Origin: DASUZB01 sp036377075
Lineage (GTDB): Bacteria > Actinomycetota > CALGFH01
Assembly: GCA_036377075.1 (NCBI GenBank)
Contig: DASUZB010000336.1
Coordinates: 1-12,815 of the forward strand
Length of the DNA: 12,815 nucleotides
Direction: 5' to 3'
The translations under genes and the position numbers were made by a program. Shown one piece after another: positions 6,203-12,428 of this stretch (the first letter of the stretch is position 1; every line of letters starts with the position of its first letter). Under the pieces are notes generated by a model. That model worked only from the letters and a program-made list of their open reading frames with translations, was not told the origin of the DNA and did not search any database.

Positions 6203-7142
6203 GGTGGGCAGGCTCCTTCGCGGGTCGTTGGCCGGTGACGGCCAGGTAGGCCTCCTCCAGGGTGGGCGGTCCGACCTCCAGGCCGGTGAGGTCGAGGTGG
6301 TGCCGGTCGGCCCAGCCGACCAGGTCCCTCAGGGTCGCGGTGACCTCCGCGCCGCGGACCACCAGCGCCTTCTGATCCGGGTCGAGGTGGCCGGCCAGGT
6401 CGGCCGGCAGGTCGGCCAGCGGGGCGCTGTCCGGCAGCGGGTAGCGGATGGTGCTGCGCCCGCCGCGCTCCCGGAGTCGCTCGGGGGTGGTGTCGGCCAG
6501 GATGCGGCCGCCGGCCAGCACGATCACGCGGTCGGCCAGCTGGTCGGCCTCCTCCAGGTAGTGGGTGGTGAGCACCACGGTGGTGCCGGTCGCGGCCAGG
6601 CTCTGGACGGCCGCCCAGGCGCGGCGGCGCGCCTCGGGGTCCAGGCCGGTGGTGGGCTCGTCCAGGAACAGCAGCTCGGGCCGGCCGATGATGCCCAGGG
6701 CGACGTCGACCCGGCGGCGCTGGCCGCCCGACAGGGAGCCGACCCGAGCCCCGGCCTGGCCGGTGAGCTCCAGCAGCTCCAGGACCTCGGGCACGGGCCG
6801 CGGGTCGGGGTACAGGCGGGCGAAGACGCCCAGCAGCTCGCGGACGGTCAGCTGGTCGTCCAGGCTGGTCGACTGCAGCACGAGCCCGATGCGGGCGCGC
6901 CAGGCCCGGCCGCCGTGGACGGGGTCGGCGCCCAGCACCCGGACCGTGCCCGCGGTGGGAGCCTGGAACCCCTCCAGCAGCTCCATGGTGGTCGTCTTGC
7001 CGGCCCCGTTCGGGCCGAGCAGGGCGACCAGCTGCCCCGCCGGGACCTCGAAGCTCACCTGGTCGAGGGCGACGAGGTCGCCGTAGCGCTTGGTGAGCCG
7101 GTCGGCGACGATGGCGGCCATCCGCGGCCTCCCTTCCTCCAT
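6195..7142 (-). CDS. ABC transporter ATP-binding protein, DrrA-like
   Basis: Powers the ABC-2 exporter. Numbered from ATG 7142 it shows Walker A GPNGAGKT (43-50), Q-loop Gln90, signature LSGGQ (137-141), Walker B LLFLDEP (157-163) with catalytic Glu162, and H-loop His194 in VVLTTHYLEEAD. The C-terminal ~80 residues after the nucleotide-binding domain, ending PPTLEEAYLAVTG, fit the DUF4162 tail of drug/antibiotic exporters. Two starts are possible: ATG 7142 (GAAGGAG, 6-nt spacer; 315 aa) and ATG 7121 (GGGAGG, 6-nt spacer; 308 aa). The shorter begins MAAIVADRLTKRYGD, closer to the family. It is transcribed away from the MarR gene across a shared regulatory gap. Confidence 0.94.
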   Translation of the reverse strand: MEEGRPRMAAIVADRLTKRYGDLVALDQVSFEVPAGQLVALLGPNGAGKTTTMELLEGFQAPTAGTVRVLGADPVHGGRAWRARIGLVLQSTSLDDQLTVRELLGVFARLYPDPRPVPEVLELLELTGQAGARVGSLSGGQRRRVDVALGIIGRPELLFLDEPTTGLDPEARRRAWAAVQSLAATGTTVVLTTHYLEEADQLADRVIVLAGGRILADTTPERLRERGGRSTIRYPLPDSAPLADLPADLAGHLDPDQKALVVRGAEVTATLRDLVGWADRHHLDLTGLEVGPPTLEEAYLAVTGQRPAKEPAHHG

Positions 7143-7162
7143 CCGTTGCTCCTTCAGCAGGT

Positions 7163-7187
7163 ACGTCGTGTACGACGTGTCGTATAC
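7163..7187. promoter_or_regulatory. overlapping dyad operator, probably for the MarR-family regulator
   Basis: Two dyads overlap in the divergent gap. GTGTACGACGTGTCGTATAC (7168-7187) has arms GTnTACGAC/GTCGTAnAC with a 2-nt centre. ACGTCG-TGTA-CGACGT (7163-7178) is perfect in its 6-bp arms. They cover the candidate -10 of the regulator gene and sit just downstream of the candidate -10 of the exporter operon. This is the classic placement for a MarR-type autorepressor that also controls a divergent pump. Confidence 0.65.
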
Positions 7188-7188
7188 T
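7183..7188 (+). promoter_or_regulatory. -10 element of the MarR gene
   Basis: TATACT, 41 nt before the ATG at 7229, is a good -10. No clear -35 hexamer is seen at 16-19 nt. The element is partly inside the dyad at 7168-7187, so repressor binding would block it. Confidence 0.5.
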
Positions 7189-7216
7189 ACATACCCCTGT
7201 GGCGGTCGCGGCGCAA
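7188..7216 (-). promoter_or_regulatory. candidate promoter of the ABC exporter operon
   Basis: On the minus strand TTGCGC (7216-7211) and TATGTA (7193-7188) are separated by 17 nt. Both match consensus only partly. The predicted start falls on the dyad operator, consistent with repression by the divergent regulator. The -35 overlaps the regulator's ribosome-binding site. Confidence 0.35.
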
Positions 7217-7228
7217 GGAGGAGTTGGG

Positions 7229-7726
7229 ATGAGCGATGCTGACGGCGACGCCGTGCTCGAGGACGCGGCGCGCATCGAGGCCCACCTGCAGGCCGTCCGG
7301 CGGGTGCTGCGGGAGTCGATCTGGTCAGAGGCGCGCCGCTACCCGGTCCCGCTCACCCCGCCCCAGGTCCTGGCCCTGCGGATCCTCGTCGACCACCTCC
7401 GCGACGCGGGCGAGGGCCTGTCGTTGTCGGAGCTGAGCCGGCGCATGGGGCTGGCCCACAGCACGGTGTCGGGCATCGTCGCCCGGCTGGAGCGCCGCAG
7501 CCTGCTGCGCCGAGCCACGCGCCCCGACGACCGGCGGTTCATCACCATCGAGCTCACCCAGCCGGTCAGGGAATGGCTGGAGCACCAGCTGCCCACCTCC
7601 CGCCTCCGGCCGCTGGTTGCGGCCATCGGACGGGCGACCATGGAGGAGCGCAGCGCCATCCTGGTCGGCCTGGCCACCCTCGAACGGCTCCTCACCTCCG
7701 ACAGCCCCGAGCCCACCTCCGGCTAG
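7229..7726 (+). CDS. MarR-family transcriptional regulator
   Basis: Winged-helix DNA-binding protein, expected to act as a dimer and release DNA on ligand binding. ATG 7229 has AAGGAGG (7215-7221) at 7 nt; a GTG at 7199 is in frame but less well placed. It has 165 residues: an N-terminal dimerisation helix (about 8-35), then the winged helix-turn-helix (about 43-115) with LSLSELSRRMGLAHSTVSGIV as the HTH. The wing is RPDDRRF. C-terminal helices (about 120-158) complete the dimer interface. It is divergent from the ABC exporter genes with overlapping dyads between, so negative autoregulation plus pump control is the likely job. No conserved cysteine is present, arguing against an OhrR-type thiol sensor. 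Confidence 0.92.
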   Translation: MSDADGDAVLEDAARIEAHLQAVRRVLRESIWSEARRYPVPLTPPQVLALRILVDHLRDAGEGLSLSELSRRMGLAHSTVSGIVARLERRSLLRRATRPDDRRFITIELTQPVREWLEHQLPTSRLRPLVAAIGRATMEERSAILVGLATLERLLTSDSPEPTSG

Positions 7727-7751
7727 CGAGCACGGTGGCCGCGGCGCCCCA

Positions 7752-7767
7752 GGCGTGCCTCCACGCC
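7752..7767. terminator. candidate bidirectional terminator between MarR and ferredoxin genes
   Basis: GGCGTG-CCTC-CACGCC, a perfect 6-bp stem with a 4-nt loop, lies in the 65-nt gap between the two convergent stop codons. There is no U-tract. Position supports a terminator; stem length is modest. Confidence 0.35.
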
Positions 7768-7791
7768 AGCACGCCATCCGAGAAAGGCGCC

Positions 7792-8064
7792 CTACGCCCT
7801 CGGGGATCCCGCCGCGGCCACCCGGGGCCCGAGCAGGGATCCCGGCGCGGGACCCGAGGACCGTCCCGCGGGCAGGGCGACCGCCGCGGGACCCTCGGGC
7901 TCCCCCCTGGACGCGACCAGGATCCGCCGCACGCCGGGGAGGCAGCCGCCGCAGGTGACGCCGGCGCCGCTGCGCCGCGCCACCTCGCCGAGGTCGGTCG
8001 CCCCCGCCGCGATCACCTCGCGGATGCGGCAGTCGGTGACCGCCCGGCAGTGGCAGACGTACAT
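7792..8064 (-). CDS. bfd: bacterioferritin-associated ferredoxin
   Basis: Small [2Fe-2S] protein that binds bacterioferritin and delivers electrons to release stored iron. ATG 8064 gives MYVCHCRAVTDCRIREVI, closely matching the E. coli Bfd start; longer frames only add unrelated residues. GGAGG lies 11 nt upstream. Cluster ligands are Cys4, Cys6, Cys38 and Cys41 (CHC...CGGC), with an extra Cys12. The family domain ends near residue 50; the remaining ~40 residues are a Gly/Ala/Pro/Arg-rich tail, so at 90 aa it is longer than the usual 60-75. Its partner bfr is 5.3 kb away on the same strand. A DtxR/IdeR-like box overlaps its promoter, fitting expression under iron limitation. Confidence 0.88.
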   Translation of the reverse strand: MYVCHCRAVTDCRIREVIAAGATDLGEVARRSGAGVTCGGCLPGVRRILVASRGEPEGPAAVALPAGRSSGPAPGSLLGPRVAAAGSPRA

Positions 8065-8100
8065 GTGGTGGGCGGCCTCCAAACCGGCGACGTTGTGCGA

Positions 8101-8122
8101 CCCTAACATTAGGGAGGCCTAA
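8101..8122 (-). promoter_or_regulatory. DtxR/IdeR-like iron box upstream of bfd
   Basis: Three half-sites in alternating orientation: CCCTAA (8101-8106), TTAGGG (8109-8114) and CCTAA (8118-8122). CCCTAACATTAGGG is a 14-bp dyad with a 2-nt centre, and TTAGG-N4-CCTAA is a second. Against the IdeR consensus TTAGGTTAGSCTAACCTAA the minus-strand site matches 12 of 19 positions, by eye. It lies across the candidate bfd -10 and spacer. Confidence 0.5.
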
Positions 8123-8134
8123 GTCTGGCCGCAA
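8106..8134 (-). promoter_or_regulatory. bfd: candidate bfd promoter
   Basis: On the minus strand TTGCGG (8134-8129) and TAATGT (8111-8106) are separated by exactly 17 nt, giving a leader of about 35 nt to ATG 8064. Both hexamers are partial matches. The TTAGG/CCTAA half-sites sit over the spacer and -10, so an iron-loaded repressor would block it. Confidence 0.45.
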
Positions 8135-8225
8135 CCCTCCGGCGTCACTGGTTCCCGGCCGATATTCGGCGGGTAGGGCACATGGGGCCAATCCGAAGCG
8201 ATTCGCGGCGGGGGTGCGTAACGGC

Positions 8226-8960
8226 ATGCCGCAACCGGGAGCAAGCAGCCGTCCGCAGGTCGAGTGGTGGTGGGACGGGTCCGAGCGAGGCGACTTCTGG
8301 ACCTGGGTGGTGGCGCTGGCCGGGTCGGTGGTGCTGTTCAGCCTCGGCGCGCTGCTGACCGCCGGCGGCGACCCGCTGCGCGGCGTCGCCATGGCCAACC
8401 TGGTGAACGGGACGGGCGTGGCGCTGGCGCCGACCCTGATCGCCCTGCGGCGGCTGGACAGCCACCGGCGCCTCGGCGCGTTCGGCGTCGGCGTGCTCGG
8501 CCACCAGGAGGTACGCCGGGCGCTGCACCGCTCGCTGAGCACCCTCGGCCTGGTCGACGAGGAGCGGCCGCTCCAGCCGCGTCCCGCCCGGCCGCTGCCG
8601 CCGCTGCGGCCGGCCTCCTGGTACCAGGCGCTGGCGGCGTGCTGGGCCGGGTTCGTGCTGCTCGACGTGACCGCCGTCTGGTTCACCGCCAGGGGGCTGT
8701 TCGCCACCTACGAGCCGGGCACGGCCGGGCTGCGCGCCGGCGTGGACGCGGTCGCGCTGCCCGTCCTGCTGGCCTGGCTCGTGGCCGGGGTGGTGGCGAT
8801 GCGCAAGGCGGCCTACGTGGCGGCGTGGCGCGCAGCGGCCGAGCGCGCTGCGCGCGGCCGCGCCGCGCCCCTCGGCCGCCGCCTGGCGGCCGACGGCCGC
8901 CGCGCCGCCGGGGTGACCCTGGCCCGCTGGCGCGGCCTCGAGGACGGCCCGCGCCGCTAG
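8226..8960 (+). CDS. unrecognised membrane protein, four predicted TM segments
   Basis: I do not recognise a family. From ATG 8226 it has 244 residues; GTG 8214 is an alternative and neither has a clear ribosome-binding site. A polar start containing EWWWDGSERGD (residues about 14-24) is followed by TM1 (about 25-45) and TM2 (about 53-73). A cytoplasmic-looking Arg/Pro-rich section (about 75-130) precedes TM3 (about 133-158) and TM4 (about 175-200), and a strongly basic Ala/Arg tail (about 200-244) ends the protein. Codon use matches the neighbours, so it is very likely a real gene. It is transcribed alone, away from bfd, and its stop TAG overlaps the stop of the convergent gene at the palindrome CTAG (8957-8960). 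Confidence 0.75.
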   Translation: MPQPGASSRPQVEWWWDGSERGDFWTWVVALAGSVVLFSLGALLTAGGDPLRGVAMANLVNGTGVALAPTLIALRRLDSHRRLGAFGVGVLGHQEVRRALHRSLSTLGLVDEERPLQPRPARPLPPLRPASWYQALAACWAGFVLLDVTAVWFTARGLFATYEPGTAGLRAGVDAVALPVLLAWLVAGVVAMRKAAYVAAWRAAAERAARGRAAPLGRRLAADGRRAAGVTLARWRGLEDGPRR

Positions 8961-9418
8961 CTACCCCGCCGGGCGGGGAGGTTGACCAGCAGGGCGACCG
9001 CGGCGACGGCGGCGACGGCGCCGGCCACGTCGAGGAACAGGCCGGCGTCGCGGCCGGGGCCGGTGCCGAGCAGCGCCAGGCCGGCGAGCGCCTCGGCGAC
9101 CAGCGCGACCGTCACGATCGTGGTGAGGCGCCGGACCGGCAGGTCGGGCGCCTGCCTGGCGGGGGGTCGCAGCTCGACCGACCAGTAGGCCAGCTCGGCG
9201 GCGAGGAACAGGAACACGCCGACGACCGGGGCGGTCGGGTCGACCTCGGCGGACGCGGCCAGCACGGCGAGCAGGTAGGCGAGCACCGACAGGACCAGCG
9301 CCCAGCCGATGCCGGCGCCCCAGGCGCGGGCGAGCGCGAGCAGCAGCAGCGCCCCGGCCACCAGGTCGACGGGCAACGCGAAGGGCACGAAGACGGCGTC
9401 GCCGCGGCCGGTGGTCAC
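8957..9418 (-). CDS. polytopic membrane protein at the end of the MoxR operon
   Basis: Function unknown. From the GTG at 9418 it has 153 residues with five hydrophobic segments: FALPVDLVAGALLLLALA, WALVLSVLAYLLAVLAA, APVVGVFLFLAAELAYW, LTTIVTVALVAEALAGLALLG and LFLDVAGAVAAVAAVALLV. The frame stays open upstream and encodes another hydrophobic stretch (TTAVAALGCWAVAAV) with no ATG, GTG or TTG. A CTG at 9463-9461 would start exactly at the DUF58 stop (CTGA overlap) and give six TM segments. The ribosome-binding site for 9418 is poor, so the true start is uncertain. Order and strand place it last in the DUF4129-MoxR-DUF58 operon, 41 nt after DUF58 if GTG is used. Its TAG overlaps the convergent gene's stop. 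Confidence 0.72.
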   Translation of the reverse strand: MTTGRGDAVFVPFALPVDLVAGALLLLALARAWGAGIGWALVLSVLAYLLAVLAASAEVDPTAPVVGVFLFLAAELAYWSVELRPPARQAPDLPVRRLTTIVTVALVAEALAGLALLGTGPGRDAGLFLDVAGAVAAVAAVALLVNLPARRGS

Positions 9419-9459
9419 GGCCGCGACCGCCCAGCAGCCGAGCGCGGCGACCGCGGTGG

Positions 9460-10731
9460 TCAGGCGCGCACGTGGCGCGCGAAGCGCCGGAATGCCGCCA
9501 CCTCCTCCAGCACGGCGTCGAGCGGGACGTCATCGCGCCACTCGGCGACGGCGATGCCGAGGCGTTCGTAGCGCGCCCTGACGGCCTGGCGCTGCAGCCG
9601 CCACAGGCGCAGGGCGAGGGCGCCGAACTCGCCCTCGGGCGGCTCGGCGTGCGCCAGCGGCGAGACCTCCACCACCACCAGGTCCCAGCCGCGGTGGTGG
9701 AGGTCGAGCAGGATCGCGCGGCCGCGCTCGTCGAGCAGGGGCGTGATCGCGACCACCAGCGCGCCGGGCGGCAGGGTGCGGGGCGGGACCAGGTGCAGGC
9801 CCTTGTCCACGTAGCTCGGGGTCGCGTCCGCCTCGAGCAGCGCCTCGACCACCCGGTGCAGGTGGCCCGGGCCGGTGCCGGGGAGCAGCCACTCGAGCGT
9901 CCCGCCGAGGCGGACCAGGCCGACCCGGTCGCGGCGGTCGAGGTAGCGGGCGGCCAGCGCGGTGGCGGCGCGCACGGCCGCGGCCAGGGTGCCGCCGGTG
10001 CCGCCGGCCTCGGCGAAGGTGTCGAGGAACAGGACGATGTCGGCGTTGCGCTCCGGGTGGGCCTCGTTCACCCACAGCGCCCCGCGCCGGGCGCTGGCGC
10101 GCCAGTTGACCCGCCGCACCCGGTCGCCGGGGACGAACGGGCGCAGGTCGGCGAACTCGATGCCGTCGCCCTTGGCGCGGGCGACCTGCTCGCCGGCGGT
10201 CACCCGGGTGTCGAACGGGCGCACGATGCTGCGCAGGGCGTCCGCGCCGGGGTAGACCCGCAGCGGACGGCCGGCCTCGACCACCGCCTCGTAGTGGAAC
10301 AGGCCGAAGCGGTCGCGGACCCGCAGCCAGGCCCGGCCGGGCCGGTACAGGCCCCAGCGCCGGCCGCGCACGCTCCAGCGCAGGCTGGTCGGCTCGCCCG
10401 CCTCCAGCGGCAGGGCGGTCGGGTTGCGCCCCTCCTCGACGGCGAGGCCGCCGGGCACGCCGACCAGCACCTCCACCTGCTCGACGGGTGCCTCGGCGGC
10501 GAGCTGCAGCTCGAGCTCGACGGCCTGGCCCTCGACCATCCGCTCCTCGGCCGCGGCCAGGCGCGCGTCCAGGCGCGGCGGCCGCGCGGCCAGCAGCCCG
10601 GCGAGCAGCAGAACCGCGAACGGCGCCACCACCGCGACCAGCTCGGGCAGCCTGGCGGCGAGCGCGCCGAGCAGGCCGAGCGCCACCACCGCGGTGTAGG
10701 CGCCGAGCTTCTGGGTCGGGTAGCGGGTCAT
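9460..10731 (-). CDS. DUF58 domain-containing protein
   Basis: Standard partner of MoxR ATPases; thought to be membrane-anchored with a cytoplasmic von Willebrand-A-like fold, exact role unknown. It has 423 residues. Two adjacent hydrophobic helices lie near the N-terminus (about 11-48), followed by a beta-rich region (about 60-170). The conserved DUF58 core is DLRPFVPGDRVRRVNWRASARRGALWVNE (about 210-240, quoted in pieces: DLRPFVPGDR, RRVNWRASAR, LWVNE), then a VWA-like segment beginning IVLFLDTF (Asp-x-x-x metal-site-like). The ATG at 10731 overlaps the MoxR stop in ATGA, so translation is coupled. A much longer frame running to 12108 is only an open shadow across MoxR. Confidence 0.93.
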   Translation of the reverse strand: MTRYPTQKLGAYTAVVALGLLGALAARLPELVAVVAPFAVLLLAGLLAARPPRLDARLAAAEERMVEGQAVELELQLAAEAPVEQVEVLVGVPGGLAVEEGRNPTALPLEAGEPTSLRWSVRGRRWGLYRPGRAWLRVRDRFGLFHYEAVVEAGRPLRVYPGADALRSIVRPFDTRVTAGEQVARAKGDGIEFADLRPFVPGDRVRRVNWRASARRGALWVNEAHPERNADIVLFLDTFAEAGGTGGTLAAAVRAATALAARYLDRRDRVGLVRLGGTLEWLLPGTGPGHLHRVVEALLEADATPSYVDKGLHLVPPRTLPPGALVVAITPLLDERGRAILLDLHHRGWDLVVVEVSPLAHAEPPEGEFGALALRLWRLQRQAVRARYERLGIAVAEWRDDVPLDAVLEEVAAFRRFARHVRA

Positions 10732-11741
10732 CGGCGGCCCGGGGCGTCCTCGCGCTCCCGCTCGGCCTCGGCCTCGGCCTCGGGCTCGACGGCGGCCGGG
10801 GTGGGCACCTGGGCGAGGCACTCGGCCACCACCTCGTCGCCGCGGACGCGCTGCGCCCACAGCTCGGGGCGGAGCACCAGCCGGTGGCCGAGGGCGGGGC
10901 CGGCGACCGCCTTGACGTCGTCGGGGGCGACGAAGTCGCGGCCGGCGAGGACGGCGTGGACCCGGGCGAGCTTGGCGAGCGCGATGGTGCCGCGCGGGCT
11001 CGCCCCGACCCGCACCCGCGGGTTGGCGCGGGTCGCGGCCACCAGGTCGACCAGGTAGCGGCCGACGCTCTCGTGCAGGTACACGTCCTCGACCGCGCGC
11101 TGGGCGGCGAGCAGGTCGGCGCGGTCGACCACCGGGTCGAGGAGCACCTCGTCGGCGCGCCGCTCGAGCCGGCGGGCGAGCATCCCCCACTCGTCGTCGC
11201 GGCTCGGGTAGCCGATCGCGGCGCGCAGCAGGAAGCGGTCGAGCTGCGCCTCGGGCAGCGGGTAGGTGCCCTCGTACTCGATCGGGTTCTGGGTCGCCAG
11301 GACCAGGAACGGCGGCCCCAGCGCGCGGGTGCGGCCCTCGGTGGTGACCTGCCGCTCCTGCATCGCCTCCAGCAGCGCCGCCTGGGTCTTGGGCGGCGCC
11401 CGGTTGATCTCGTCGGCCAGGACCAGGTTGGTGAACACCGGGCCGGGCCGGAACTCGAAGTCGCCGCTGCGCTGGTTGAAGATCGACGAGCCGGTGACGT
11501 CCGACGGCATCAGGTCGGGGGTGAACTGGATGCGGGCGAAGTCGAGCGAGAGGACCTGGGCGAAGGAGCGGGCGATCAGCGTCTTGGCGAGGCCGGGGAA
11601 GTCCTCGACCAGCACGTGGCCGTCGGCGAGGATGCCGGCGAGCACCAGTTCGAGCGCGGTCCGCTTGCCGACGACGGCGCGCTCGACCTCGTCGAGCACG
11701 CGCCCGGCGAGCTCGCCGACCTCGCGGAGGCTGAGCGCCAC
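10728..11741 (-). CDS. MoxR-family AAA+ ATPase
   Basis: ATP-driven chaperone-like protein that acts on, or with, DUF58/VWA partners; cytoplasmic. It has 337 residues from GTG 11741, which directly follows the upstream TGA and has GAGG 8 nt before it. Walker A is EDFPGLAKT (Lys53), Walker B LVLADEINRAPP (Asp110, Glu111) and sensor 1 is ATQNP (Asn152). The lid contains the family motif GASPRGTIALAKLARVHAVLAGRDFV (quoted pieces: GASPRGT, VLAGRDFV). The last ~30 residues are an acidic Glu/Ala then Arg-rich tail encoded partly by a 6-nt tandem repeat. It sits between a two-TM protein and DUF58, coupled to both. Confidence 0.95.
   Translation of the reverse strand: MALSLREVGELAGRVLDEVERAVVGKRTALELVLAGILADGHVLVEDFPGLAKTLIARSFAQVLSLDFARIQFTPDLMPSDVTGSSIFNQRSGDFEFRPGPVFTNLVLADEINRAPPKTQAALLEAMQERQVTTEGRTRALGPPFLVLATQNPIEYEGTYPLPEAQLDRFLLRAAIGYPSRDDEWGMLARRLERRADEVLLDPVVDRADLLAAQRAVEDVYLHESVGRYLVDLVAATRANPRVRVGASPRGTIALAKLARVHAVLAGRDFVAPDDVKAVAGPALGHRLVLRPELWAQRVRGDEVVAECLAQVPTPAAVEPEAEAEAEREREDAPGRR
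10761..10783. repeat. 6-nt tandem repeat in the MoxR C-terminal tail
   Basis: CTCGGC repeated nearly four times in phase, encoding alternating Glu-Ala on the minus strand (EAEAEAE). Being a multiple of three, copy-number change would lengthen or shorten the acidic tail without a frameshift. Confidence 0.7.
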
Positions 11742-12428
11742 TCAGATCGCCTCGAGCCGCTCGACCAGGGCGTGCAACGCGGCCGGGGGGAGCCCCGGCG
11801 CGTCGGGGTCGGCCGGGGCCGCCCGGTCGCGCCGCACCACCTCCCACAGCTCCGGGCCGAGGGCGGCGCGGACGGCTGCCTGGTCCCCGTCGAGCGCGAT
11901 GCCGTGGCCGGCCAGGCGCAGCTCGGCGACCTCCCGCAGCACCGGCCGCAGGCGCAGGTGCAGGTCGGCCTCGCGCGCGCTGGCGAACCACAACGCCTGC
12001 TCCAGGCGGCGCAGGTCGTCGGGCGGTGGCGGCCGGCCGGCACGGCCGCGGGCGGCGCGGTCGTAGGCGGAGCGCGCGGCGCCGGGCTCGCCGGTCTGCT
12101 GGGCCCACATGGCCAGCCTGGCCACCACCACCGCGGCGACGGCGACCAGGAACGCCTTGCCGAGGAAGGGCCGGTCGGGCGCCAGCGCCCGCAGCGTGGC
12201 GAGCCCGCCGACCGCGACGGCCAGCGCCAGCGCCCAGCCGACCGCCCGCCGCGCGGCGGCGCCGCCTCCCCGGCCGGCGCCAGGCCGGCGCTCAGCGCCG
12301 GTGCCGCGCTGCCCCCGCGCCGGCACCACCGCCGCCATGCGCGCGGCCGCGGCGTCGCGGCGCCGGTCGGGCCCGGCCCACGCCCGCCCGCCACGCGGCG
12401 GCCCGGCGCCCCGGTGCCCCGGCGTCAC
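11742..12428 (-). CDS. two-TM membrane protein of the MoxR operon, unnamed
   Basis: I do not recognise a named domain. GTG 12428 overlaps the upstream stop as GTGA and has GGGGGAG 5 nt before it; ATG 12338 (31st codon) is a weaker alternative. The 228 residues divide into an Arg/Gly/Ala-rich N-terminal region (about 1-60), two hydrophobic helices (about 62-81 and 90-108), and a helical cytoplasmic C-terminal domain with LRRLEQALWFASAREADLHLRLRPVLREVA (pieces: RRLEQALWF, HLRLRPVLREVA). The C-terminal motif pattern is common to small proteins beside MoxR in actinobacteria, which suggests a structural partner of the DUF4129 protein. Its stop is directly followed by the MoxR GTG. Confidence 0.8.
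   Translation of the reverse strand: MTPGHRGAGPPRGGRAWAGPDRRRDAAAARMAAVVPARGQRGTGAERRPGAGRGGGAAARRAVGWALALAVAVGGLATLRALAPDRPFLGKAFLVAVAAVVVARLAMWAQQTGEPGAARSAYDRAARGRAGRPPPPDDLRRLEQALWFASAREADLHLRLRPVLREVAELRLAGHGIALDGDQAAVRAALGPELWEVVRRDRAAPADPDAPGLPPAALHALVERLEAI

Noticed and set aside
5671..7275. A 534-codon minus-strand frame
   Set aside because: Covers the ABC ATPase and permease in a different frame and lacks any ABC motif.
8158..8170. GCCGA-TAT-TCGGC dyad before the four-TM gene
   Set aside because: Short 5-bp arms with no adjacent promoter elements; likely chance.
11577..11616. MoxR Walker A reads EDFPGLAKT rather than canonical GxxGxGKT, considered as a defective P-loop
   Set aside because: The Lys-Thr is intact and Asp/Ala at these positions occurs in MoxR proteins as I know the family, so it is not evidence of inactivity.
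9460..12108. An 882-codon open frame suggesting a MoxR-region/DUF58 fusion
   Set aside because: Upstream of the DUF58 ATG at 10731 the translation is Arg/Pro/Ala-rich antiframe sequence; MoxR with all its motifs occupies the same bases in another frame and ends in an ATGA overlap with DUF58.
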